Below, in pieces: positions 37,931 through 47,080 of a stretch of DNA of 58,651 bases. Each line of letters starts with the position of its first letter. Position 1 is the stretch's first letter. Under the pieces are notes generated by a model. It searched no databases. It was not told the origin of the DNA and saw only the letters and a program-made list of their open reading frames with translations. The stretch is from Smittium mucronatum (Eukaryota > Kickxellomycota > Harpellomycetes > Harpellales > Legeriomycetaceae), in NCBI GenBank assembly GCA_001953115.1, contig LSSL01001125.1, forward strand, positions 17,799-76,449, written 5' to 3'. A program made the translations under genes and the position numbers.

Positions 37931-38272
37931 CTTAAAGAAATTACCTTTTATTTTTTTATACAGATTTCCGTTGTTATAAATAAAGTTCATTGATTCCTTC
38001 ATTACTTCCTTTGTTTGTTCATCAGTTCTTCCCGGTAAAAATTTAACAATTTCTTCGAATTTTGGTGTTATTTTCTTTTACTTCTGATATACCAAACATA
38101 TTATGTCTGTGTTGCGAGACAAAAAGTCTGCAGCGCCATTATATTTACCAGGGCGATGCTTGATTTCAAAGTCAAACTCTGATAACATGGCAATCCACCT
38201 TATGATTCTTCCTGATGGTTCAGCATTACGATATAAGCTTGCGATAGCCAAATTGTCGGTATAAACAAGGAA
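37931..38272 (-). pseudogene. Ty3/gypsy RNase H C-terminal part and linker (broken)
   Basis: After a TAA at the end of the RT/RNase H open frame, the same frame continues FLVYTDNLAIASLYRN and then HRPGKYNGAADFLSRNT. YTDN and the H.PG...N.AD.LSR block are the second half of the RNase H domain of gypsy elements. A TAA soon after (VYQK) ends the readable piece before the integrase. Confidence 0.85.
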
Positions 38273-39067
38273 TTATGAACCCAACAAGTAACACCTAAAG
38301 TTTTTAATTTCTGCTACTACCGCTAATTCTTCTTGTTCAAACGCGGGATAATTCCGTTCTGCTGTTATCAACTTCCTAGAATAAAAAATTATTGGAAATT
38401 TTATTCCCTCATCCGATATTTTCTCCAACACTACCCATAATGAAATTGAGGAGGCATCGGTTGACAATATGAATCCTCTATTACATTCTGGGAGCCCATG
38501 GGTGACAGAATTTACCAAGGTGTCTTTGATGAGCTTAAATGATTCTTGACACCCATTATCCCATTGGAATCGAATATTTTTTTTTATTAGATTTTGTATA
38601 GGTTTTTTTATAACTGCAAAATTAGGAATAAACTTTCTAAAATAGGATGCCATTACCAAAAACGATATAGTTCCTTTAACGTTTCTTGGAAGAGGTATAT
38701 TCTCCAGTTTTGCAGTTTTTTCATGATTTGGCCTTATCCCAGCTTCGGTTATTAGAAACCCTAGATATTTAAATTCTTTTTTTTTAAAAAAACATTTCTT
38801 TAAGTTTAGGCTAGCATTATGGTTTTTTAAAACCTGAAATACATATTTTAGGTGCTCCGAATTCTCTTCTTTAGCAATTGAAAAGATTGCTACGTCATCT
38901 AAATAGACTTTCAAAAATAAATGTCTATTTCGAGACAGAATACGCTCCATTAATTTTGAAAAATGTGTTGGGGCATTCGAAAGCCCGAATGAAAGCACGT
39001 TAAACCCAATAATCAAAACGGGTTTATGAACGCAGGATATTTTTTCCAGTCTTCGTCTATTTGACAT
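38273..39067 (-). pseudogene. Ty3/gypsy reverse transcriptase palm/thumb and RNase H start
   Basis: A 264-codon open piece: NVLSFGLSNAPTHFSKLM (motif B), KVYLDDVAIFS with the catalytic Asp pair (38894-38905), KCFFKKKEFKYLGFLITEAG, the connection region, then FILSTDASSISLW (first RNase H Asp) and QEELAVV (RNase H Glu). Its ATG is not a real start: upstream, in the neighbouring frame, the sequence continues the RT from GY(stop)QCQIDEDWKKYPAFINP, so a one-base frameshift near 39012 separates the two. Confidence 0.92.
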
Positions 39068-39069
39068 TG

Positions 39070-39530
39070 CTAATAGCCAGAAATACAGTCTAAAGTGCTA
39101 TAATATTTGTGATTTGAGAGTTTATCAATACAATCGTCTATCCTGATTAAGGGAATCCTATTCCTCGTGATTAAAGAGATGATTTTTCTGTAATCTACAC
39201 AGAACCGATATTCTCGGTTTGGTTTTGGGACTAATTGTACTGGTGAAAACCATGGTGACACTGATTCCCGAATTATTTTGCTCGTAAAATTCGGCTCACC
39301 TCTGTTTGTATGATATTCTTTTCTTTTTCTGCATATCGTCGCATCCCGCAACGGGGTGGTTTTTCATCTTCTCATATTATTATTTTAAATTCCGAATCAC
39401 TAATTTTTTTTAGTTCTTCGATCGAATTGGGAAATAACTTCGAAAATTCAGAAATAATTTCATCAATTTCTACCGGTATATTATCTCTTGAAGTTCCTGG
39501 TACATTTGATTCTGGGCTAACTTATTCTTC
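39070..39530 (-). pseudogene. Ty3/gypsy reverse transcriptase, fingers (broken)
   Basis: KIIRESVSPWFSPVQLVPKP and the YRFCVDYRKI, STLDCISGY blocks are canonical gypsy RT motifs 1 and A (catalytic Asp in TLD). A TAG stands where family members have Trp (GYWQ). Upstream the frame slips near 39295 from MRRYAEKEKNIIQTEVSRIL. A TGA (before EDEKPPRCG) and a TAA (after APQYEE) also interrupt. Confidence 0.9.
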
Positions 39531-40346
39531 ATATTGAGGAGCATAAAATAGCCCCAACGATTCGTTGTCTGAACTTTCCTCTGAATCTGTGTCAGTGTCA
39601 GTGTCTATGCCTAATAAATCCTCTTCTAACTCTTCAAAATGTGTTTCCAAGTCTGTTTTTGGATATAGTTGAAGCTTTGCTCTTATAGGTCCTACTTTAA
39701 CTGACATTACCACTGTTTCATATCTAAGCCGACTATTCAAAGTAATTATATTATAGATCCCCAGTATGATAGGTACGGCACAATCAGGCAGAATGGCAAA
39801 AGACATATTTACATATAAATATTCATCCAATTTGAGTTCTAATGAATAACGCTTAACTATGTTAATATCATCCCCACTTACGGGTTGAATTCTTATATGG
39901 TTAGCCAGTTCTTTTTTGCGAATACTAAGAATATTAGCGAATTCTTCACTTATTAAAGAATAGGTGGCACCGGTATCTACCAGAATTGGTAGGGCTTTCC
40001 CTCGGTGTCCTAACACTAAGTAAAATGTAATCTCTTTGAAAGAATTTCTCTTTACTTCAGTACCATACTCGGCGTAAATTTGTCGTTTAGACTTCTTTTT
40101 GAGCTTCTGAAATTCTTGGATAATGTTTTGAAGCGCTTGTGGTAGTGTAATTACTGACTTTTCTAGAGCCAATGATTTTGGCGCTGCCAGAAGTCTTTCA
40201 GTGAATTCTTTGTCCCTTTGACTTACTTTCATAGCTTTTTTTGTAGCTTTAAGGTTTACTTTACCCAGACTATCCCCCACTGGAGGTAAAGAAATCACCT
40301 TTCTAGGATGTGTTACATAATCTAACCTCATTATTTTATTTCTCAA
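39522..40346 (-). pseudogene. Ty3/gypsy aspartic protease region
   Basis: The longest intact piece of the element (274 codons). A basic N-terminal third is followed by PILVDTGATYSLIS, the retroviral-type aspartic protease active site (Asp codon 39977-39975), then VPIILGIYNI, the typical flap/ILG block. The end is acidic with a DTDTDTDSEE run. The first ATG is at 40331; the frame is open upstream to a TGA at about 40468, which separates it from the gag zinc-knuckle frame. It would cleave the Gag-Pol precursor. Confidence 0.9.
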
Positions 40347-40465
40347 AGCCTCAGAAGTCAGTTTTGGTTGAGCTTCTATACTTTCTGTGTCGTCTAAGCA
40401 GTGAGTTTCCGTTATTTCACTATAGGCGGATAACAGGCTATTTTCCTTATTAAAGTTATTATTTC

Positions 40466-40640
40466 ATTCTGTGGTTTCTCCGACTTTGTTCTTATTGATT
40501 GGAAATTGTCTACGATTATTCGAGTAATGTACTGGTTTAACGCACACATAACAAATGATTATCTTATTCTTATTGAAGTTTTCCTTAACTTTTATCAATA
40601 AACTTAGTTTGGAGAAAAGCTCCACAAGGTCCAGAATTTA
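40466..40640 (-). pseudogene. Gag nucleocapsid part with degenerate zinc knuckle
   Basis: The minus strand reads KLSLLIKVKENFNKNK, then IICYVCVKPVHYSNNRRQFP (knuckle 40512-40553), then a short tail ending ETTE and TGA. CYVC....H....R is a CX2CX4HX4C knuckle whose last Cys is Arg, a single-base change. The same reading frame continues beyond the TGA straight into the protease frame. An upstream TAA (about 40640) cuts it from the rest of Gag. Confidence 0.75.
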
Positions 40641-40842
40641 TTTCGGATCCGTGTTCTCTTGTGGCTTTGTTTTTGAACCGTTATTGTTTTGTGTTGGTTT
40701 TAAGGGGGTCTTTTCTACTGCTACTAGCACCTTTTGTAAAACTTTGGCTGTTGTTGCCACTTCTCTCATATTAGCTGATAGTTAGCGGTCTTTTAGTATT
40801 TTAACAAGCCTCTCTACAGATTTCTATCCGTCCTAGCTATGT

Positions 40843-41258
40843 TTAAAAATACGTTTTTTCTAGCCATTTTTCAGTGTAGAATTCTTTGGGAATTCTAATT
40901 ATGTAATTGGAAACGTCTTTATTAAAATTTGACCAGGATTGGTGCTCATTTTTTTCCATTTGACTAAAAGTAATTAGATCACCTTCTGGCTGTTCTATTT
41001 CAATACCAAAGTTATCTTTTAGCATGCTTAGTCATTCATTTAATGTCCACCCATCTTCTGCAGCCATAGGCTGCGATCTCAGTCTCCAAATTGCAGCTTC
41101 CCCATGAATCCACAAGTTAAATAGACACATGTTTGTTCGGTCGTACATTTATTATACGTTATGGAATCAGCAAAACTTTGTTTCCAACCTTCCACCGACT
41201 TGAATTTTTCTTTTGTTCCACCAAACTTTGGTGGAAACATTTCAAAACCAATGGGCAT
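40843..41258 (-). pseudogene. Ty3/gypsy Gag (broken)
   Basis: Gag would form the virus-like particle. The first ATG of the element (41258-41256) starts MPIGFEMFPPKFGG, only 6 bp downstream of the primer-binding site. The piece runs to 41079. A frameshift near GFMG then moves to the frame AAIWRLRSQPMAAEDGW, a TGA replaces a probable Trp (NE.LSMLK), and the open piece 41025-40843 continues with FSQMEKNEHQSWSNFNKDV. Alternative TTG starts further upstream would overlap the primer-binding site and are not needed. Confidence 0.8.
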
Positions 41259-41264
41259 TACCAA

Positions 41265-41281
41265 ATGAGACTCTTAATCTC
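41265..41281 (-). other. Primer-binding site matching the anticodon arm of tRNA-Lys(CUU)
   Basis: The plus strand reads ATGAGACTCTTAATCTC, directly against the 5' LTR (which starts at 41282 with A, extending the match to 18). This is TGAGA-CTCTTAA-TCTCA: a 5-bp stem, a seven-base loop with CTT at the anticodon position and conserved T33, as in eukaryotic lysine tRNAs with anticodon CUU (recalled from general knowledge). The site is therefore complementary to tRNA positions 26-42, not to the 3' acceptor end. A TGGTA at 41263-41259 is offset from the LTR. Inference: priming by a tRNA cut in its anticodon stem, as known for Drosophila copia with initiator tRNA. Confidence 0.75.
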
Positions 41282-41646
41282 AATAAAGATTTAAACTAGA
41301 TACTGAATACGTTCTGCTATTATTCTATAACAGTGAATATTATGAATTACTTTCTTATAATCAAAATCTAAAAATAAACTAAAAACTAAAATTATATTTA
41401 AAAAAAGAATCTTTTTCCAAAAGCAGAAGATAATTCCGCTTTTATATGAGTGCTTCATTCTAGGGATTTACTTGACCTTTAACCTTCTTTTCCATTTGTT
41501 AGCAAAGGTTACTAATGTGAACAAACTTGATAGATTCGGATAAAAACCCTATTTGGGAAGCCGTGTCTATCCAATTGTTATTTGATAAGTTGTTTGTTAG
41601 TATCTGCCTGTTTAGCAGACATTGGGGGGGGGGATCATTTCCAACA
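41282..41646 (-). repeat. 5' LTR of the Ty3/gypsy element
   Basis: 365 bp, begins TGTTGGAAATG on the minus strand. It would carry the promoter and polyadenylation signals. A run of 10 G (41624-41633, C on the element strand) lies near its start; in the other LTR the same place has a shorter run. Confidence 0.9.
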
Positions 41647-41651
41647 GAGAT
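41647..41651. repeat. Ty3/gypsy target-site duplication, right (GAGAT)
   Basis: Partner of 36517-36521. Confidence 0.85.
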
Positions 41652-41977
41652 ATTGCAGATATTCTAAAAACTCATTTTTGAACTTTGCTCCAATGTCTTA
41701 TATAATGCCAAGCAGTGAAAATCATTTTCCTACTAGTTCTGCTATCGATCTAGTACCAAGATATCTATAATTGATTATTTTGATTATGAAATTCTTGTTC
41801 TATGAAAACTGTTTTTTACACTCAAAGTCATATTTGTTAAAAAAAGTTGTCTTCGATATGAGGCTATTATGATCATTAATATCATCAAAGAGAAATGTGT
41901 TATTTTGCCCTGTGTTCTTAATTTCTCGCGTGATATATATCCGAGATATATCGGGAGACGTTCTCGATATCATCCAT
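41652..41977 (-). pseudogene. LINE ORF1, N-terminal part
   Basis: ATG at 41977-41975 reads MDDIENVSRYISDIYHARN and then TAA. In a neighbouring frame the protein continues INDHNSLISKTTFFNKYDF, INYRYLGTRSIAELVGK and IGAKFKNEFLEYLQYL up to the Ty3/gypsy duplication, with single stops that look like mutated Trp codons. Past the gypsy element the same frame goes on at 36516. The ATG and the frame after it are plausible but not proven to be the native start. Confidence 0.5.
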
Positions 41978-42000
41978 ATGATATTACTTGATTTTTTTCC

Positions 42001-43071
42001 AGAATTAACCTATTTTAAGGTCTGAGCCACAAAACAGATCTTTTCCCCCATTAATTACGCTGTATTTTAACATAAACTTCTAAATAAAGGCTCGAGTTAA
42101 TTATTTTTTGTACTGAGGCAGTTTTTTTTGCGGTGGGGGGGGGGGTTTCTTACTTTATACAAATTTTTTGAGTTTTGAGTTTTTTTGCGAGATCGGCTGG
42201 TTTTTGGTCCATAACTATAAGAATTTTCACCAACGCTCGATTTTTTAAATCTATAGTAGCTTTTTAAAGTGATTTCCCCTTAAACATCTTGGTTCTCTTA
42301 GAAAGTCTAGGCTCACCCATTTAAGAAGGGTCTTGACAAAAAACAATATATCCTTAAACATTTTCTCACTTTTTTTTTTAATATCGATAATCAGAATTGA
42401 GACCCCAATAAAGTTTATTTCTTTTGGTTTTTGGCTCTTTTTACTTATAAGAGTGTTGAGTGATAAATAAACACCAAGTGCAGATAGTCTGTATACAATA
42501 TACAGCCCTCTAGTGCTATCTGAGCAGCTTTTAGCAGCTGGTTTAGTCTCGATAATATGAAAAATGGGAACAGAAATAAAAAAAATTGATGACGGAATTC
42601 TATAATTTTATTGGCTGGATCAATTAAAAAAATCTAAATAATTGAGAGAGGCTGTAGTTTCTTTCTTTTTTTTTTTTGGTTTTAGGATCGAGAATCGAAA
42701 TCCAGCTCGAATCTGTTGCTTGATATTAATTGATCCTTGAAAGCTTCATTTTTTTAATGCTTATGCACCTTTTTTTTTTGTTCAGCACCCAGTAGTCTCT
42801 TCATTTTTTCTAGGATAAACAAAATGAAAACCAATGCAAGTTATTAAACAATCGGAAATCGATACTCAAAGTTCGTTCTAGAGCTGATATTATAGAAACT
42901 GTTGAATAACGAATCTAAAAAATCCGTATATAGTTGTAAACTATCGATCAAAAGATACGCCTTAAATAGACCCCCTTTGAAAAGATTCCTCATGTGTTAA
43001 CTAAATTCTAAGCAGAATAGAATCAAAAACAATTGAATAAATAGTGTACAAAGCATTTCTAAAAGACGAAA
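42001..43071. other. Region between LINE copy 2 and the ABC gene
   Basis: About 1.1 kb without a recognisable gene. It contains a run of 11 G (42135-42145), a strong nested hairpin (42481-42522, listed separately), and T-runs. Its G+C is between that of the deserts and that of the ABC gene. Confidence 0.6.
42481..42522. other. Nested inverted repeats (possible cruciform or RNA hairpin)
   Basis: An outer pair CAGATAG (42481-42487) / CTATCTG (42516-42522) encloses an inner pair CTGTATA (42489-42495) / TATACAG (42499-42505) with a 3-nt CAA loop. A direct repeat AGCAGCT (42524-42541 area) follows. It lies about 0.6 kb downstream of the ABC gene's stop. It may be a small transposon end or a transcription-related hairpin. 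Confidence 0.35.
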
Positions 43072-43077
43072 TTTATT
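43072..43077 (-). promoter_or_regulatory. Candidate poly(A) signal of the ABC gene
   Basis: AATAAA on the minus strand, 72 nt past the stop codon. Position and sequence fit a eukaryotic polyadenylation signal, but such words are common in A+T-rich DNA. Confidence 0.4.
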
Positions 43078-43148
43078 TAAGGAATTAAGATTTAAGTAGA
43101 TATCAATTAATGCTAGACGTTATGAAAGAGAATGAATGGAGAAAAAAA

Positions 43149-46100
43149 CTACATTCTAGTTAAAGATTGTTGAACCACAAGACTGTAGTACGTTCCTCGC
43201 AATCCCAATAAATCAGAGTGTGTACCCTGCTCAATTATCTCGCCTTTTTCGAAAACGTAAATCCAATCAGCATTTTGTATGGTAGATAGCCTATGGGCAA
43301 TAGAAATAGTGGTCCTACCAACAGAGGCCTTATCAAGAGCAGCTTGAACAAGCTTTTCGCTTTCAGTATCCAAAGCTGATGTGGCCTCATCAAGGAGTAA
43401 AATCTTGGGGTTCCTAATCAAAGCACGGGCAATAGCAATTCGCTGCTTCTGTCCACCAGAAAGTTGGCCGCCATTAGCGCCCACACGTGTTTCATAACCA
43501 TCAGGGAGATTTAGAACCATGTTATGAATATTCGCTGACATTGCGACTTCCTCAATTTCCTGCTGTGTAGCATCAGGTCTTCCATATTTAATATTCTCAG
43601 AGACTGATACGTCGAATAAAGCTGGCTCTTGGCTCACAAGTGTAGGGCCATTACGTAGTGATTTAAGGTTCCATTCTCTAACGTCGACGTCTTCAAAGCT
43701 GGCAGATCCTTCCAGGACATCATACAACCTAAGAGCAAGGTTAATTATTGTGGATTTACCAGAACCAGAACCACCAACTAAACCCACAGTTTGGCCAGGC
43801 TTGACTTTAAGGGATATACCTTTTAAAACCCTAACATCCATTCTTGAAGGGTAATTAAATTTAGCTTTAGAAACGGAGAATTTTCCAGTAATATTAGAAG
43901 GAGATTGGCCTTTTGGATCATTTATGTTAATTTTTGGGACATCTTTCAAGGATTCAGAAACAGAAACAACAGATACAAGAGCTTTAGGAATGTAACCGAG
44001 AAATTGTGAAGCCTGACCTAAGGCTACAGCTGCAAAGACTATAGCGTACAGAGTGTTGAACATCTTCTCAACGGATAGACCCCGGTGCAAAACAAATCTG
44101 GATCCAGCATAAAATGCTAAAGAATAAACCAAAAAGATTGAGCTCTGTGAGAAGCCATAAGAGATTCCACCAGTATAGCAACCTTTGACAGCAAGAAGGT
44201 GGGGTTGGATGTTATTATCGCAAAAAGACTTGATAAAGGTAGGCTCCCGAGTAAGAGAGGTTACTGTCCTGATATTCGATATAGTCTCTGCAGCTTCTTT
44301 AGCGCCAGCCTCAATCACCAGTTTACTTTTCTGAGCTCTCCCTGTGATGTTTTTTTGTTGTACACCCTGAGAATACGCAATAATCGGAACGGTAGCCAAA
44401 ATAACTAAAGTGAGTAAAGGATATCGAGTGAAAGCTATTACAATTCCTGTGGTCATAGATGTGATAGATCCTAAAAGCATTGGATAGGACTCAGATCCAA
44501 ATTTATAAATATCCTCAGGTTCTGAAGATAATCTGGAGGTCAAAGCGCCAGTGCCATTCTCTTTTTTATCAAAGAACTCAGAATCTTGATTTATTATTGA
44601 ATGATATAAATCACTTCTCAATTTTTTGACTACCTTGAGAGAAGCGGCTGCAGCAAAATAAGTTCTACATGAGACAGAAAAAAATTCGATTATGGCGAAA
44701 ATCAAGAAAAGAAGCGCATATCTATCAGTGTCTCTTTTCTGCTTTGCTAAATCGGGTTCTCCAAAGGCAATAAGCATTTTTGAAAAAAATATTGAGAATA
44801 TCGGGAATAGAGCACCATCAATCATAGCCCCAGCCATACTAGGGATAAATAAAGTATTGATTTTGCGACTTGATGTATAAAGTTTAAATATTAATGAAAA
44901 CCCACCAGCCTTAGAGACTTTTCCAGAAACAGGAGAAACCTCATCAACATCGGATTTCAAAGAATGAGTTGTGGTAACCTTGTTTATAGGGGTTATCTTC
45001 AAATCGGCTTTCTCGAGTGAGGGAGCGTCCGATGATTCTGAATCCCTGTTAATTTTTTGAGCGTTCACCAGAGCAGTATAAGCACCGTTTCGACTAACAA
45101 GCTCATCGTGTTTTCCGAATTCGATAACTTGGCCTCTACTACACACATAAATCATATCAGAATCCATAATAGTAGAAAGTCTATGGGCAACAGTGATAGT
45201 AGTTCTATTGACAGAGTTACGGTCAAGTGCATCTTGAACCAGTCTTTCGGATTCAGTATCAAGGGCAGAAGTGGCTTCATCAAGCAAAAGAACTTGTGGG
45301 TTTCGTATTAGAGATCTAGCTATAGCAATTCGCTGTTTCTGGCCGCCAGACAACTGAGCACCACGTTCTCCTACTACAGTGTCATACTTTAGAGGGAGAG
45401 AGTCGATAAAATCATGAATATTTGCATCTTTACAGGCCTGCACTATTTGCTCCCTAGTAGGGGGATCGTTTTCCATATCCTTGGCACCATATTGAATATT
45501 CTTGAAGATGGTAGTATCAAATAAAACGGGCTCCTGACTTACTATTCCAATATTTTGACGGAGAGATCTAACATTATATTCACGAACATCGAGACCATCA
45601 ATAAAAACAGAACCCTGGGACACATCATAAAATCTCTGAATTAGACCAATTGTAGTAGATTTACCACAGCCAGATTCGCCGACGAGAGCAATTTTTTGAC
45701 CAGGTTTGACTTTTATAGAAAAGCCATCCAAAGCCTTAACTTCTGGTCTAGTAGGATAACTAAAAGTAACGTTTCTGAACTCGATTTCTCCCTGGAAAGA
45801 ATCGACTTTGACCCCACTTTCAGTGTCTAGTGGATCAATTGGACTTACTCTGTCTATTACATCAAATACATTTGCAGCAGCACCTCTAGCAGAAGTGACA
45901 GCGGAAATACTAGGGGCAGCACCACCTAGGGAAAAGCCACCAATTATGAGGGCGAAGAAAACGTTAAGAACTTTATCTGGAGCAGATTCATTATTTCTTA
46001 TAAGTTTAGCGCCATACCAAAAACCTAAAGAATAGATGGCATAAATAAAGAAAAAAATTCCACCAAGACCGAGAGCAAGAGCCTTGGACTTTTTTAATTC

Positions 46101-47012
46101 AGAAATCTCAGCTTCATCAATACTTTTGTTGTATCTATCTAGTTCCCTATCCTGACCATTAAAGGCCATAACAGTGCGCATGGATGATAGAGCTTCGTTG
46201 GCAATTGAGCCTGAATTTGCATATCGGTCCTGGATGATTTTAGTATATTTTCCAACATTGACTCCCATAAAATAGCCAATCATAGCGAGAAGAGGCATTA
46301 TAGACAAGACTACTAAAGCCATTTTCCAACCTCTGATAAAAGCCAAGATAAATCCACCAAAAAAAGTGGACAGGTATTGAATTAAATAAGCAAGTTTGAC
46401 TCCAATACCTTCTTGGATAACAGACACATCTGAAGAGATTCGAGTAGTTAGATCACCAGTAGAAACCTTATCAAACCAAGACATATCTTGTCTAAGAGAA
46501 GATCGGTAATACTCTTCTCTTATTCTTAATATTTGTTTTTCACAAACAACAGAAAAAGTGATGCTTTGAAGGTAGGATACAACGAACATACAAGCAGCTA
46601 GAACAGCGAGATACTTGCAGTACTTATTAATCTCGTGACTGAGGTAATCTTTAGCACTTTGAGCATCTCCGGTGTCGATAATAGCAGAATAAGTGATGAA
46701 GGCACCGGCCATATTAGAGAACAGAATAGTCATTGTAGGCATGGCTAAACCAGTAAGTATAGAAAAAAAGGTACCCGCTAGAAGGACAAGCTTTTCGTTG
46801 CGAGTAGCGAATCGAAACAGTTGAAAGAAGGGGACGGGTGGAAGACCATCGGAATTTCCGAAAGCATCTTTAGGACTCTTTGACTTTTTTTTTTCATTTT
46901 TGGATATAGAGCTTGTAGAACTCAAATCAGATTTTGGTGAAATGATACCATCCGGGGTTTTATTAGAAGATTCGTGGCTAGACGAAACATCCGAGGAATC
47001 GCCCTTTTCCAT
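43149..47012 (-). CDS. ABC transporter, ABCB/MDR (P-glycoprotein-like) full transporter
   Basis: An ATP-driven membrane exporter of 1287 residues from the ATG at 47012, with no intron. Layout: a Ser/Lys-rich N-terminus (1-60); transmembrane domain 1 (about 75-370, six helices); nucleotide-binding domain 1 with A-loop Y419, Walker A GESGCGKST (445-453), Q493, LSGGQ (554-558), Walker B with D578 E579 and H610; a charged linker (about 645-700); transmembrane domain 2 (about 720-1010); domain 2 with Y1054, Walker A GGSGSGKST (1080-1088), Q1128, LSGGQ (1184-1188), D1208 E1209 and H1240. Both sites keep the catalytic Glu and His, so both should hydrolyse ATP. Length and order are those of eukaryotic MDR proteins at the plasma membrane; a vacuolar place is possible. 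The open frame extends 57 codons upstream without another ATG. The chosen ATG has A at -3 and G at +4. Substrate cannot be told; drug or xenobiotic efflux is the family role. Confidence 0.95.
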   Translation of the reverse strand: MEKGDSSDVSSSHESSNKTPDGIISPKSDLSSTSSISKNEKKKSKSPKDAFGNSDGLPPVPFFQLFRFATRNEKLVLLAGTFFSILTGLAMPTMTILFSNMAGAFITYSAIIDTGDAQSAKDYLSHEINKYCKYLAVLAACMFVVSYLQSITFSVVCEKQILRIREEYYRSSLRQDMSWFDKVSTGDLTTRISSDVSVIQEGIGVKLAYLIQYLSTFFGGFILAFIRGWKMALVVLSIMPLLAMIGYFMGVNVGKYTKIIQDRYANSGSIANEALSSMRTVMAFNGQDRELDRYNKSIDEAEISELKKSKALALGLGGIFFFIYAIYSLGFWYGAKLIRNNESAPDKVLNVFFALIIGGFSLGGAAPSISAVTSARGAAANVFDVIDRVSPIDPLDTESGVKVDSFQGEIEFRNVTFSYPTRPEVKALDGFSIKVKPGQKIALVGESGCGKSTTIGLIQRFYDVSQGSVFIDGLDVREYNVRSLRQNIGIVSQEPVLFDTTIFKNIQYGAKDMENDPPTREQIVQACKDANIHDFIDSLPLKYDTVVGERGAQLSGGQKQRIAIARSLIRNPQVLLLDEATSALDTESERLVQDALDRNSVNRTTITVAHRLSTIMDSDMIYVCSRGQVIEFGKHDELVSRNGAYTALVNAQKINRDSESSDAPSLEKADLKITPINKVTTTHSLKSDVDEVSPVSGKVSKAGGFSLIFKLYTSSRKINTLFIPSMAGAMIDGALFPIFSIFFSKMLIAFGEPDLAKQKRDTDRYALLFLIFAIIEFFSVSCRTYFAAAASLKVVKKLRSDLYHSIINQDSEFFDKKENGTGALTSRLSSEPEDIYKFGSESYPMLLGSITSMTTGIVIAFTRYPLLTLVILATVPIIAYSQGVQQKNITGRAQKSKLVIEAGAKEAAETISNIRTVTSLTREPTFIKSFCDNNIQPHLLAVKGCYTGGISYGFSQSSIFLVYSLAFYAGSRFVLHRGLSVEKMFNTLYAIVFAAVALGQASQFLGYIPKALVSVVSVSESLKDVPKININDPKGQSPSNITGKFSVSKAKFNYPSRMDVRVLKGISLKVKPGQTVGLVGGSGSGKSTIINLALRLYDVLEGSASFEDVDVREWNLKSLRNGPTLVSQEPALFDVSVSENIKYGRPDATQQEIEEVAMSANIHNMVLNLPDGYETRVGANGGQLSGGQKQRIAIARALIRNPKILLLDEATSALDTESEKLVQAALDKASVGRTTISIAHRLSTIQNADWIYVFEKGEIIEQGTHSDLLGLRGTYYSLVVQQSLTRM

Positions 47013-47080
47013 AATATCGAAGAAGGCGCAGTCAATAAATGTTAAAATGTACCTACCAGGTATAAGAGTTGGGGAAGAAA

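Larger units (their letters stand above)
36522..41646 (-). mobile_element. Ty3/gypsy LTR retrotransposon, complete structure, dead coding
   Basis: A 5125-bp element transcribed right to left: two LTRs of about 365 bp, a 5-bp duplication, a primer-binding site, a polypurine tract, then gag and pol in the order protease, RT, RNase H, integrase (the Metaviridae order). By eye the LTRs differ at roughly two dozen positions plus indels (about 93 % identity), so the insertion is not recent. Multiple stops and frameshifts kill every domain. It interrupts ORF1 of LINE copy 2 in frame, so it is younger than that LINE. Confidence 0.95.
30143..42000 (-). mobile_element. LINE-type retrotransposon copy 2, nested by two later insertions
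   Basis: A longer copy of the LINE at 1.5-3.2 kb. On the minus strand it holds, in order, ORF1 (two pieces, 41977-41652 and 36516-36330, the latter with a zinc knuckle), an APE-type endonuclease (about 35180-34600), the reverse transcriptase (about 32631-30950) and the C-terminal region (to about 30440). Removing the Ty3/gypsy element (with one duplication) and the inverted-repeat element leaves about 4.9 kb, a normal LINE length. Every domain is crossed by stops or frameshifts, so it is dead. The 5' end is uncertain (near or beyond 42.0 kb), and I found no duplication for this copy. Confidence 0.75.

Noticed and set aside
39310..40785. Plus-strand frames at 39310-39537 and 40555-40785
   Set aside because: Antisense to the gypsy pol and gag regions; no motifs.
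41265..41281. A tRNA-Lys gene fragment
   Set aside because: Only the anticodon arm is present and it abuts the LTR at the primer-site position; no acceptor, D or T arms around it.
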